Virus record (IMG/VR): IMGVR_UViG_3300042261_000457
Coordinates: 1-34,604 of that record
Length of the DNA: 34,604 bases
Source: a virus
Direction: 5' to 3' (one strand)
The position numbers and the translations under genes were made by a program. Positions within the stretch are counted from its first letter, which is position 1; each line of letters begins with the position of its first letter. Under the pieces are notes generated by a model. It saw only the letters and a program-made list of their open reading frames with translations. It did no database searches and had not been told where the DNA came from. Shown here piece by piece: positions 7,235-16,529 of this stretch.

Positions 7235-10200
7235 TTAAACCTGTGAAACCACAAATGCGACGTTCTTGATTCTGGGAGTCCTGGCCTGGTTCGATGTAGT
7301 AGCATACAGGAATGTTCTACACTGACTCAATTCTGCTATTGACATTGTTCCACCAGTTCCCGCTCCAGTCCCAACAACAGCCTCTTTCGTGACAGAGTCA
7401 TAAAGAGACACAGTATCATCTGTCACACCTCTTATGATAAAAGTGCCGTTGGCATTATCATCTCCAACTACTCCCGTAATAGTCACCATAGCATTCTCTT
7501 TGAACTTGTGGCCTGTGGATGTCACGACTATGGGGCCGCTTGCTGTGGCGTTAGCTGTAGAAATAATGGTCGCAGGAGATGGTGTTGTAAAGAGATACTT
7601 ATAGTAGACACCACTAACGAACGAAGGTTCAGCAGTAATATCCTGCTCTATTTCGACTAGTGTGTATCCATTATCGTAACTATAATAGGGCGAAACTTCA
7701 GTTACACCGTCTGCTTTATCAATATCGACATAACACTTGACGGTATTCGGGTAATCTAAAGGATCGATGAAGTCTTCATTGGGGAATACAGCCCACCCAC
7801 TGGTCTTGTGTAGCATAAACACAATACCGGTGTAAGGAAAGACCATCTGGTAACTTCCACCTAAACTACTAACGTCAGCCTTTAGTGTTATCCTTTTTAG
7901 TGATGTTTCCATATAGGTGTCAACATTAGGATAAAATGGTGTCCAAGACGGTGTTTCTACATCTCCTTCTGTCCAGTATGGTTTATAGAACCACTTCACA
8001 TCTGTACCCGGCGCAGCAAACTCTTGAACTGCTGCAACAAACGCTGCGGCGTCGATTGATGTTATCTGTTCAAATATAAACGAAGCATTATCTCTAAAAT
8101 TAGACCTGTATAACTTGAACTTCAGGTCTTGTTTTGTCATGGGTTCCCATACCCTATTATTGGGAGAATGAAACAAAACACCATCATTAGTCTGACCTGT
8201 AACTAGCGAACCAGTCTTAACATCAACTCCACCCACCTTTGCAGTCCATACCGTGTAATCAGTATTGTTCTGTTGAGGAAATAAAACAATAGAAAATTCG
8301 GAACCTTTATTGTAACCGATAACAGCATCTAACTCAAATATGGTTTCTGCCGAAGCATCCTCGCTACATGTCACACTAGCAGCCTCTACGATAGAGGTTG
8401 CTAATATTTCTGGACCAGGCTCACCATTCACAGTGTTTCTAATTTCAAGCCGAATAGGCAATGTGTCATGCTTGGTTCTAAAGAATATCCCGACCTCAGA
8501 GATATATTGTATCTCGTCATATATCACGAATGTCTGTGCTAAAGGATCGTAGTAATTATGATAAACTGTGCGAGTACTCTCCTCATGAAAATTTTTTCTG
8601 GTATAACAGAATGTAGGCATTCCAATTGTGGTTTCTCTACTCTGCTGCACATAACCAGCGCTATTAAAATAGGCAGAAGCGTTGGAAAATGATGGTGTTG
8701 CATAATAAAACACCTCAATAGCAACACTACCAGCATCTACTCCGGTAGGAACAGTAAACTTACCTGTCAATCTCCCTGTGTTGTCCGATTTTACGGTAGT
8801 GCAACCTTGATACGTGTGCCCCACATCTCCTGCTGCACCTCTCTGAGTTCCACTCGGAGGATTAGTGTCATGCGAAAAATTAACCGCTTTGCCGCTTATT
8901 GTTACAGCATGATCTTGGTTTGGTAATAAATTAGACGCTTCTACATAGATAATAAAAGCAGACCCATCGTCATACTTAGTTCTGAGTTTTCCAACCTTAG
9001 CAAAGTTCACTACGGAAGACCCCAAACTCTCGGTGGTGGTTCCGGGCACTAGACTTCGACTAACTCCATCCCTCCACCTTCTTTGGGTTGTAGAGCCTCT
9101 GGAACTAGGCCCAATATAGCTTCGGTTAGGCGTGTAAGCATAGTAAGCATCAAATGCTGCATCCATGTCTCCCCAACCATACACAAAGTTGCCATACCCA
9201 TATTCACCTGTAGCATCATCATACCAATAAGCTCCACCGGCAGCAGTGTTAGCCAGTGTGTTCCATATATTATTAGAATAGGATGTGTTCCAGTCGCTCC
9301 ACACCATTTCGTTAAGACGCAAGGCTCCTTGATCCACCAAAGCATCAACTAGTGGCTGTAGGTTGTTGTCAAAATCAAGGTGTATGCTAGGAAGTTGTTC
9401 TTTATCGACAAACACATCAGAAGCTGGTGATATGGTAAGTGTGCCTCTGTAGTTGTCGTAATCATAGTCCATTGCGCAATTGACTGACTCTGTTGCATAC
9501 GGTTGTTCCAAGAAGAGTTCTGAGTCATAATCAATCATTAGCGTGTTTCCGACCTGCTTTATCCCCACACTGTCAGTTTCGTTAATTGTCAACTCTTTCA
9601 TTTCGGGAGTGGCAGGCAACAGCAAGCACTGCTTGTGGATATCCAGTGCTAAGGAATGCCTTACGTCAACATTGTCTGAGGTTCCAACCCTAGCATACCG
9701 ATAAAAATTCAAATCAAACTTGTTGAAGCCTGTTAGAGCATTAGTATAGATACCGACAGCATCCGCTGAAACGGCATTCCCTGCTACCTCTTGTTCTAGG
9801 TCTGTAACAGCTTTCCAGTATTCTAAATGATCCAGCCTTTTTAGTATACTCCTCATATCCTCCTGTTTAATAACGGTTGGCTCTACCGAGACGATAGTAA
9901 CCCAGGATGGTGTATACGTATAAGGAGCAATCCTAAGTATAGCAATTGATAGCCTGTCAGCCTGATCGTTTGGTATAGTGGGTTTTAGTGCTGACTCACC
10001 CTCAACAATATAAAAATTACCAAAATCATCCAGCATCACCTTATCTATGCGAGGAAGGTAGTGGGTGTAGTCGAGGACAGTGTTGTAGTTTGGTACAGGT
10101 AGTGTTTCTGTAGTGGTTCTGAAGTCAATACAGTCTCTTAAAACATAGTCACCAAAAGGCTCAACCTTCTCATACATATCGTACGAGTCACCTGAAACAT

Positions 10201-12655
10201 AATCTCCCTCCGAACTGTGATACCACATCTCATAGGTTACATAGTATGTATTACCATCGGATGGACGTCCCGTTCCTGTTGTTCCAGGTGACCCTGCATT
10301 CTCCCAGCTTATCTGTGAGGTTGAGTGACTAGACGCATCCGAATTAGATACAAGAGCATATATATCGTAGTCGGATTCTGTATGACTATCTGTTGTAGTA
10401 ACTCTCAAAATTCTAATGACATTTGACGGGCTTCCCACGAGGCTCATCGCATTGTTATTTAGAACCCGATACTGTGTTGTTGAGAAGGTTAGATTATCAA
10501 CGTCGCCCGATGACGACCTGACAACAGGAGCATTTTCCACCCTAACTAGTTGTCTGGTGCCTTTTGTGGCAGTGTAGTTACGCCGACACTTCAAGTAGTA
10601 ATCGTCACCTGGAGTGGGAGGTGTTCCAGAAATACCCTCAAAACTTATATTTCCTTCATTAGTCACATAGAAGTCTTCATTGATTACATAGTCATAAATA
10701 CCATCATTACAGTTGGCTTCTGTATCACTTCCTCCTAATATAGAACTGGCTTCTATGACGTCGTAACTATTGACAGTACTACGAGTAACAGGAATCACAT
10801 ACTCTGTCTGATAACTGAGATCAGAGACTGTCTTAACAAAGTCGTTACCAACTGGATAGACCCGAATACCTGTAGTCTGTGTGGTTCCAGAAGTCCAAGC
10901 TAACTGTGTCAGGGCTGTGCCTGATATAGTGATTGGCTTAGGATCAAGCGCTTGTATCTGTAGAATTGCCCCATCTGACACAGCCTCTACAAGATTTACT
11001 GTGGCATTTATGGCGCTCTCTATAGCGACAGCCACGGCAGATGCAGTGAGGTTGTTGGATGAAAAGGTTACAGTCCTAGTGTTTCCGTCGCCTACCTTTA
11101 CTATTAGTGTTAACGTGTTCAGGTCGTAGTCGTTGTATAGGCATGTCCATGTGACATTTCCATCCACTACGGTAGAACCTGGAGTCTCTGGCCAAATTGG
11201 CTCTCTATTGGCTGTAAGGTAATCTAACGCTCTATCTGTGGCTTTATACCTATACCCGTTCAGAATAGTTGGCACTACTATAGTGTTCAAGGCTGTCTCT
11301 GTGGCTTTTTCCCAGTAATTCCAACCATTAGAAGCGCCATTAACTACATAGCCAGTTAAGTCACTATTGGCTACCTCTCGGATACTTCTGGCTTTGTTGA
11401 ATGGTAAAGACCGGCCTCCCTCTATTACTGTTTTGTATCCATTTGGGTATGCTTTGCCACGCTTCAGGTTCAGCATGAGTTTTGTGCTATCGGTAGGATG
11501 TTCCTCTACAGCCATAGGGAACCGGTCAACAACGAAATGACCCGCTAAATCGTTTATTTTATCTGCTACAAAACTCTCCATCAAGGTTCTTTCTGGAGTT
11601 AGAGTAACCTTTTTGGGAGAATTATTATAAAACTCCTTTATAAGAATCATGCCGTTTGTATCTTTTACGTAAGAGAACTGAAAATATAGCCAATCTGGGC
11701 CGGCATTAGCATATCTGGCAGGCACACCCTCATCAGCAGATGGTTTTTGTACCACATCATAGGTGGATGTCGAATAAAAAGGAGTAATAGTCAATCCAAC
11801 CTGCTCTGTGCCTGTTCCAGTAAGCGTGATCTCACCTTCCGGCACAGAAACAAACCTACCCATAAAGTAAATAGACCCCGGTGTAAAACCCCATGTTGTG
11901 CCTGATTTAAAGAATTCTTTACAGCCTTCTCTAATATCTCCGTCCTTGTGTGTAAGGTCACCCAAGTCTTGGATCATTCTAAAAAAGATACCCTGTAAGT
12001 CTTCCCACGTCTGTCTCTGTATTAGCGTTCCCGGCTTACATCCAATTGCGATAACATCTGGTCTTCCGGATGTGTTTTCGTCCGGGATTGTTCCTGTGGT
12101 TAAGGCTCCACCTATGTCGTAGACCTGGCCTACGCTAGGAGAGACCTCACCCACTATCTGCCAGTCATCTGTAATGTTGCTCTCTACTGTCCAGACTACA
12201 TTTCCGTCTGTTACAGTGTCGCCTATTGTTGTAGTCCAACCTGAAGCCGCATTCTCGGAGGACGCTCCAGCAGTTGTGCATTTATAACGAACATCAGACG
12301 TTACATTTAAGACAACATAATCATTTAAGTCATAAGAGGTAGACGGTGTTCTAAGTGTGTCTGTGGTATAAGACCACACATTCTTCCAATACCGAACAAG
12401 AGTGACTGTTTCAGGTATCTCGCTTACAGACAATCTAATTTTGTTGAATCCACCCATAGATGCGAAACCGTTTAGCACAGTAACCGGAGTGGCCATTAAG
12501 GTCTGCCCAACCAATGTCTCAAAAGATACTGAGTAAATATATTTCGTGGTGCCGGATGTGTCACCCTCTACAGTAGCTGTCAATATTGGAGCATCAAGAC
12601 TGTCTATAACCCTTATTTTGTAAGGAGCTAGATAATCTAATATTCTCTTTGCCAT
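7235..12655 (-). CDS. Giant baseplate/virion protein, DUF4815-like, 1806 aa
   Basis: The ATG at 12655 lies directly behind GAGGGAAGAG. Seen in order: a DUF4815-like region near residues 200-290 (REGCKEFF ... GSIYFMGRFVSVPEGE); a small surface module at about 104-158 and again at about 465-505, ending W-P-x-T-x-G-x-T-V-x-DGNV-x-W; a divergent copy at about 509-590 of the repeat domain found in the sheath and the decoration protein; a Gly/Tyr/Trp-rich patch (GEYGYGNFVYGWGDMD); and a later segment with DPLAQTF and IRNTVNGEPGPE. That last pattern is typical of very large baseplate proteins of T4-like and related myophages. It follows the wedge genes, so it probably forms the outer baseplate or fibre attachment platform. 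The DUF assignment is from memory of the motif and was not searched. Confidence 0.75.
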   Translation of the reverse strand: MAKRILDYLAPYKIRVIDSLDAPILTATVEGDTSGTTKYIYSVSFETLVGQTLMATPVTVLNGFASMGGFNKIRLSVSEIPETVTLVRYWKNVWSYTTDTLRTPSTSYDLNDYVVLNVTSDVRYKCTTAGASSENAASGWTTTIGDTVTDGNVVWTVESNITDDWQIVGEVSPSVGQVYDIGGALTTGTIPDENTSGRPDVIAIGCKPGTLIQRQTWEDLQGIFFRMIQDLGDLTHKDGDIREGCKEFFKSGTTWGFTPGSIYFMGRFVSVPEGEITLTGTGTEQVGLTITPFYSTSTYDVVQKPSADEGVPARYANAGPDWLYFQFSYVKDTNGMILIKEFYNNSPKKVTLTPERTLMESFVADKINDLAGHFVVDRFPMAVEEHPTDSTKLMLNLKRGKAYPNGYKTVIEGGRSLPFNKARSIREVANSDLTGYVVNGASNGWNYWEKATETALNTIVVPTILNGYRYKATDRALDYLTANREPIWPETPGSTVVDGNVTWTCLYNDYDLNTLTLIVKVGDGNTRTVTFSSNNLTASAVAVAIESAINATVNLVEAVSDGAILQIQALDPKPITISGTALTQLAWTSGTTQTTGIRVYPVGNDFVKTVSDLSYQTEYVIPVTRSTVNSYDVIEASSILGGSDTEANCNDGIYDYVINEDFYVTNEGNISFEGISGTPPTPGDDYYLKCRRNYTATKGTRQLVRVENAPVVRSSSGDVDNLTFSTTQYRVLNNNAMSLVGSPSNVIRILRVTTTDSHTESDYDIYALVSNSDASSHSTSQISWENAGSPGTTGTGRPSDGNTYYVTYEMWYHSSEGDYVSGDSYDMYEKVEPFGDYVLRDCIDFRTTTETLPVPNYNTVLDYTHYLPRIDKVMLDDFGNFYIVEGESALKPTIPNDQADRLSIAILRIAPYTYTPSWVTIVSVEPTVIKQEDMRSILKRLDHLEYWKAVTDLEQEVAGNAVSADAVGIYTNALTGFNKFDLNFYRYARVGTSDNVDVRHSLALDIHKQCLLLPATPEMKELTINETDSVGIKQVGNTLMIDYDSELFLEQPYATESVNCAMDYDYDNYRGTLTISPASDVFVDKEQLPSIHLDFDNNLQPLVDALVDQGALRLNEMVWSDWNTSYSNNIWNTLANTAAGGAYWYDDATGEYGYGNFVYGWGDMDAAFDAYYAYTPNRSYIGPSSRGSTTQRRWRDGVSRSLVPGTTTESLGSSVVNFAKVGKLRTKYDDGSAFIIYVEASNLLPNQDHAVTISGKAVNFSHDTNPPSGTQRGAAGDVGHTYQGCTTVKSDNTGRLTGKFTVPTGVDAGSVAIEVFYYATPSFSNASAYFNSAGYVQQSRETTIGMPTFCYTRKNFHEESTRTVYHNYYDPLAQTFVIYDEIQYISEVGIFFRTKHDTLPIRLEIRNTVNGEPGPEILATSIVEAASVTCSEDASAETIFELDAVIGYNKGSEFSIVLFPQQNNTDYTVWTAKVGGVDVKTGSLVTGQTNDGVLFHSPNNRVWEPMTKQDLKFKLYRSNFRDNASFIFEQITSIDAAAFVAAVQEFAAPGTDVKWFYKPYWTEGDVETPSWTPFYPNVDTYMETSLKRITLKADVSSLGGSYQMVFPYTGIVFMLHKTSGWAVFPNEDFIDPLDYPNTVKCYVDIDKADGVTEVSPYYSYDNGYTLVEIEQDITAEPSFVSGVYYKYLFTTPSPATIISTANATASGPIVVTSTGHKFKENAMVTITGVVGDDNANGTFIIRGVTDDTVSLYDSVTKEAVVGTGAGTGGTMSIAELSQCRTFLYATTSNQARTPRIKNVAFVVSQV

Positions 12656-12687
12656 CTCTTCCCTCTATTCTTCTATAAAAAAACGTA

Positions 12688-13272
12688 TTAGACTGTTGGT
12701 AAGTAGTCTGTAAATTCTATCAACATAGGAATTGTGACAGCCCTGCCTGGGTCTGTTTGTAAATAGACAATACCGTGGCTTATATTAAGAAGCATTCCGT
12801 AATTATTGGCGTCAATATTAATAGGAGCGAGCCAATCACTACCTTCGTAACCAGCGTCAGGCGTCAGTCCAGAGTAAATCCCATAAATCCTAAAATCAGC
12901 TTCCGGCATACCCAAGAAAGGAGCATAAACGACCTCTACATAGATCATTTTTGCAGTCTTGGTAAAAGCGTCCTCGTCAGGCACCAGTTCGAGGTAAACA
13001 TAACCTGAGTCAGCATAAGCCACAGCCCTGAGATTAGAATCAAGTAGAGCGTAGTCCTCGCTACTCACTTCTCTGCACAATGAAGTTGTGTTAGCTTTTA
13101 TGGCTACTATAGGCTCTTCTATATCTGTTGTGGCTGGAGAAGGAGCATCCGGCATAGCCTCGTCTGACCAAGGAGTCTGTCTGCCTAAGACTACCCACAT
13201 GTCCGCTCTGTTCTTGATGAGCCTGGCAGCCTCAACCTGTGCATAATTAGTTAGTATTGTTTCTCTCGCCAT
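12688..13272 (-). CDS. Baseplate wedge protein, T4 gp8-like N-terminus
   Basis: This 194-residue protein starts at the ATG at 13272 behind AGGAAAACAG. The segment WVVLGRQTPWSDEAMPDAP (about residues 26-44) matches the pattern F/L-G-R-x-x-PW-x-x-E-x-x-P-x-P seen near the N-terminus of T4 gp8 and of many virion proteins in this position. T4 gp8 is about 330 residues, so this is a short version. The rest is beta-rich and has no other landmark. It lies between gpI and the giant baseplate protein, as expected for a peripheral wedge component. The gp8 link is moderately supported; a baseplate role is well supported by context. Confidence 0.6.
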   Translation of the reverse strand: MARETILTNYAQVEAARLIKNRADMWVVLGRQTPWSDEAMPDAPSPATTDIEEPIVAIKANTTSLCREVSSEDYALLDSNLRAVAYADSGYVYLELVPDEDAFTKTAKMIYVEVVYAPFLGMPEADFRIYGIYSGLTPDAGYEGSDWLAPINIDANNYGMLLNISHGIVYLQTDPGRAVTIPMLIEFTDYLPTV

Positions 13273-13280
13273 CTGTTTTC

Positions 13281-14246
13281 CTATAGGTAAGTAGTGGATT
13301 CTGGTCCGAATGTGATACTTGAGTCACCCCAATCCACAAGATCGTTTGTAAAATAGACTGGTTGATTAATACACAAACCTGGCTGCCTAAGTCCTGCATA
13401 GAAGGATTGATTAAAAATGGCAATACGACTGGATGGTGTCAAATCCATGTGTATATTCATATCGGATTGACTTAAAATACCGAGATCGTTCTTTATTACA
13501 TCCGGTTGTATATAATAATACCATTTTGTTCCTGCCGGTCGTATATACTGAAAATCCTCTATAAAATCACTTAAATTAACTGTCTCGGATAGGTATATTA
13601 GAAAGACGCCTGGATGAAAGAAGTCAGAGTCGAAAAAATAGCAATTATCTTCTAAAGGAACACCCTGAACAGACCACACACCAACCTTAGAGGCCATATC
13701 AATAATCTCACAGAAGGCTGAGTCGTGTTCAAAAGCTAGGTCTTTTATCGATAGGTCTGTGCCTTTATAAGAATACCTCGTTACTAACTCGGATATTCTC
13801 TGTCTGTTCCACTGATAATCCTTAGAGCCCTTCCATCTATGACCTACCAGATTGCCCAATAACACCAAATACTTATCTGGAATTGACTCAATACTACGAG
13901 TAGCCAGTATTGAGGCTATTTTCTGGTCATTAGCCTCAAATGCCTTATCCCAAACACCAAGAAACCTCTCTAAAACTCCAAGTTCATCCTGTGCTTTCCA
14001 CATAAGAGGAAGCAAACCAAAGAAGGTTTCTCGATGAATTTGCTCTTCAGCAGCAGAGTATTCTTCCGTCACCCAAACAAGATCACCCGACTCACTAACA
14101 GTCTCACCCGGAGTCTCAGGCCAAAGCGGTTCTGTTGAACCCGATGTTCCACCCGTGTTGCATCTGTATTGGAAGTAGTTCTGGCTTGTAGATACTACTA
14201 AGTCGTCCTCAACATAAACTTTGAGAGGCTCCCAATACCTTATCAT
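13281..14246 (-). CDS. Baseplate protein gpI-like (P2 tail protein I family)
   Basis: The ATG at 14246 overlaps the stop of gpJ as TAATG, the usual J-I arrangement of contractile tails. Residues 1-62 form a small module (YWEPLKVYVEDDLVV ... CNTGG ... EPLWPETPGETV ... DLVWV), which also occurs in the giant baseplate protein. Residues about 70-250 are the gpI-like part: a helical stretch with SIPDKYLVLLGNLVGHRWKG, then RQRISELVTRYSYKGT and a segment before IRPAGTKWYYYI. P2 gpI is shorter (about 175 residues), so the N-terminal module and a C-terminal tail of about 65 residues are additions. Role: joins wedges to fibres at the baseplate rim. Confidence 0.75.
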   Translation of the reverse strand: MIRYWEPLKVYVEDDLVVSTSQNYFQYRCNTGGTSGSTEPLWPETPGETVSESGDLVWVTEEYSAAEEQIHRETFFGLLPLMWKAQDELGVLERFLGVWDKAFEANDQKIASILATRSIESIPDKYLVLLGNLVGHRWKGSKDYQWNRQRISELVTRYSYKGTDLSIKDLAFEHDSAFCEIIDMASKVGVWSVQGVPLEDNCYFFDSDFFHPGVFLIYLSETVNLSDFIEDFQYIRPAGTKWYYYIQPDVIKNDLGILSQSDMNIHMDLTPSSRIAIFNQSFYAGLRQPGLCINQPVYFTNDLVDWGDSSITFGPESTTYL

Positions 14247-15676
14247 TAGACCACCGTGACAGTTATGGTTCCAACCGTAAAATAGGAACCCTCATCTATT
14301 AGAATGTTTGCTGTCGGAGTGTCAAACTCTACCCAATTCACACCGGCTACACTAGCCGCTGTCGTGTTAAGGTCAGAAAAAGCGAAGTGTCTTCCGATGA
14401 TCCCATACTCTATAGCAAAAAGACCGGTTATCGCAGCCCTCAAGGCTGTTGTGACAGCGTTTGAAGAGTATCCGGTAGACACACTAAGCCTACATGTTAT
14501 GGGCATAGAAACCGGTGTGGCGTCCTTTAGGATGTATCTATCCTGCCATCCTCCTAATGCTCCATACGATGTTAGTTTGTTTTGGACTGCCCTTGTGAGT
14601 TCTGTGGACATGTCTCCGCCACCACTCGCCAAGACATATATGCAAACATATTCCCAAGGATACTCTTGGTCTGTATTGCGGTCGGTTGTCTGACAATCAC
14701 CCACACCAGGGATTGGCCTAATCAAGTCCTCATAGTCAGAACGTGTAACACCTCTCCTTTGAGTAGATACCGTATCCGGTATTCGAGACCTGAAGTCCTC
14801 AACTGTTTCTGAGTAACTACCACCTGTGGCTGTGTCAGGATTCGTGACAGTCATCATTACCGGGTAATTGCCGGAGCATATCGTAATTGTTGACGCTCCT
14901 GTGTTTCCAGAAGGACCATCCGTCTGGACAAAACCAACTGTCATCGGTGACCCTGGATATGCGCTACCTTTTCTACCATCACCTAAGACAAGGAATACTG
15001 TGTCCGTTTCTCCGTTATACTCATCAGCATATAGTTCTAATCTATAATGAAGATCGGTAGATGTTGATCTATAGAAGGAGTCCACCTCTGTCCACGGTTG
15101 GTCGTCATCACCATGTATAACTGTAATGGTTCTAGCCGCTACATTAGTCCCAAGATTATATTTCACGTGCCCACTGAGGTCTACGCTCTCAAGGTCAGTC
15201 TCAGTAATTGTTCTAGTCTGGTAGACACCCTGATAAACCTCTATGGTTATCGAGTCTGTTCCAACAGGTATCGTGTAGTCTTCGATACACACATACGGGA
15301 CACTATCAGATCGATAAAAGGCTGTCCCTTTCGGAATCGATATCTCCATCGTTCTATAAAAAGCCTCTGGAGTTCTAGTTATAACCAGTTCTGTAGAGGC
15401 TGCGGATGCAATCTTAGGCAGTATATCGACTGTTTTGGCAATATTAATCAGTGACTGTTTAAACCTAGCAGAATCCTTATAGCCCTCAGCAAAGACTTCG
15501 TCTATATAGAAGTTACTTTGATCTAAAGCTCGTCCTACGAGCCTTGTGAGCGCTATACCTGGGTCACTATGGTTGAAGTCTGTGAGTTCCGGGACATCCT
15601 GTCGTAGAATACTATACAACCACTCAAGGGTTGCAGTATAGTCCCTTCCAGAAAAGTCGGTATATATCTCAGGCAT
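14246..15676 (-). CDS. J: Baseplate assembly protein J (gpJ / T4 gp6-like)
   Basis: A 476-residue protein starts at the ATG at 15676 with TAATATG spacing after the gp25-like gene. The start, with DFNHSDPGIALTRLVGRAL at about 37-55, is the hallmark N-terminus of gpJ-family wedge proteins. The middle has the RRGVTRSDYEDLI ... PGVGDCQT segment, also characteristic (helix followed by a P-G-V strand). The C-terminus is beta-rich. The family forms the wedge core of the baseplate, contacting gp25 and gpI, and both flanking genes here are those partners. The length is normal for the family. Confidence 0.88.
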   Translation of the reverse strand: MPEIYTDFSGRDYTATLEWLYSILRQDVPELTDFNHSDPGIALTRLVGRALDQSNFYIDEVFAEGYKDSARFKQSLINIAKTVDILPKIASAASTELVITRTPEAFYRTMEISIPKGTAFYRSDSVPYVCIEDYTIPVGTDSITIEVYQGVYQTRTITETDLESVDLSGHVKYNLGTNVAARTITVIHGDDDQPWTEVDSFYRSTSTDLHYRLELYADEYNGETDTVFLVLGDGRKGSAYPGSPMTVGFVQTDGPSGNTGASTITICSGNYPVMMTVTNPDTATGGSYSETVEDFRSRIPDTVSTQRRGVTRSDYEDLIRPIPGVGDCQTTDRNTDQEYPWEYVCIYVLASGGGDMSTELTRAVQNKLTSYGALGGWQDRYILKDATPVSMPITCRLSVSTGYSSNAVTTALRAAITGLFAIEYGIIGRHFAFSDLNTTAASVAGVNWVEFDTPTANILIDEGSYFTVGTITVTVV

Positions 15677-15677
15677 A

Positions 15678-16526
15678 TTACGTTTCTCGTAAGATACGAG
15701 CCCTTGACGGGGCTCTTAGAATAGAACCATAGGGAGGAACATAGGATGGGTTCATTATGGATCGATCAAGACCAAGTTCAGCCGAGTCTTGAACATATAT
15801 TTCAGCCAGACATCTCCAATACCTAATTTCTCCGTATTGTTTATAGGCTATATCCAGCCAAGACGCCTTGTGGCTCACCTTCAGGAATTCGTCATCCCTC
15901 TGTTTTGGCCACAAACGTGGCACTTGGAGACGTAGACTCCTTATTCCACCATTATTAAGAACTGTGTTATTATAATACTTAGAGTAGTAGTCGTGTCCAA
16001 CAGCATCATATTGTATAGGTCTATACTCCTGCTCTCTTGCTTGTCTCGGTGTCACAAAGGGAGCAACAAGGTTTTCAGGGTGTTGTTCTGCTATAAATTG
16101 TATCGAGACATGGAGAGGCAATTCACCTTGGTCAGTTAGGTAAGGCTTTTTACCCCAAATAACCCCACCCACATCAGGTATGTTAACCCTTTTCTCCCAC
16201 CGGTCAGTCGCTGTCTTAAGATAAAATTGGAATAGGAGTTGAAACTCCTCCGTATTAGGCTCGAAAACAGCTTCCATAAGACGCGAACCAAACCATGGTA
16301 GCGTGTCATGTTCTCCAAGTTTAGTAAGAAGTATATGTGCTACAGACTCAGCAATATGGTTAGTGGGAAGGCTAACGTCGTCCCTTATAGACCATTTTGA
16401 GGCGATATATTGCAGTTCTACAGAATTATGCTCGTCTACACCAGACGATATAACAAAACCACCGGTTGCAGGATTAATCCTTGGAACCCAAGCGAGTCCT
16501 TTTCCATAGAAAGGTAAAGTTCTCAT
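15678..16526 (-). CDS. Baseplate wedge protein gp25-like with C-terminal gp53/LysM-like domain
   Basis: This 282-residue protein starts at the ATG at 16526, three bases after the spike gene stop. Residues about 20-115 carry the gp25/gpW pattern: a leading GFVISSG, NHIAESVAHILLTKLGE, the WFGSRLMEAVFEPN turn and a helix ending at the conserved R of ATDRWEKRV. T4 gp25 is only about 130 residues. The extra C-terminal part holds SHKASWLDIAYKQYGEIRYW followed by YVPPYGSILRAP, which fits the W-x-x-IA-x-x-x-YG ... W pattern of gp53/LysM-type baseplate clamps. A natural fusion of two wedge parts is therefore likely. gp25 initiates sheath polymerisation in known systems. Confidence 0.75.
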   Translation of the reverse strand: MRTLPFYGKGLAWVPRINPATGGFVISSGVDEHNSVELQYIASKWSIRDDVSLPTNHIAESVAHILLTKLGEHDTLPWFGSRLMEAVFEPNTEEFQLLFQFYLKTATDRWEKRVNIPDVGGVIWGKKPYLTDQGELPLHVSIQFIAEQHPENLVAPFVTPRQAREQEYRPIQYDAVGHDYYSKYYNNTVLNNGGIRSLRLQVPRLWPKQRDDEFLKVSHKASWLDIAYKQYGEIRYWRCLAEIYVQDSAELGLDRSIMNPSYVPPYGSILRAPSRARILRET

Positions 16527-16529
16527 GTT

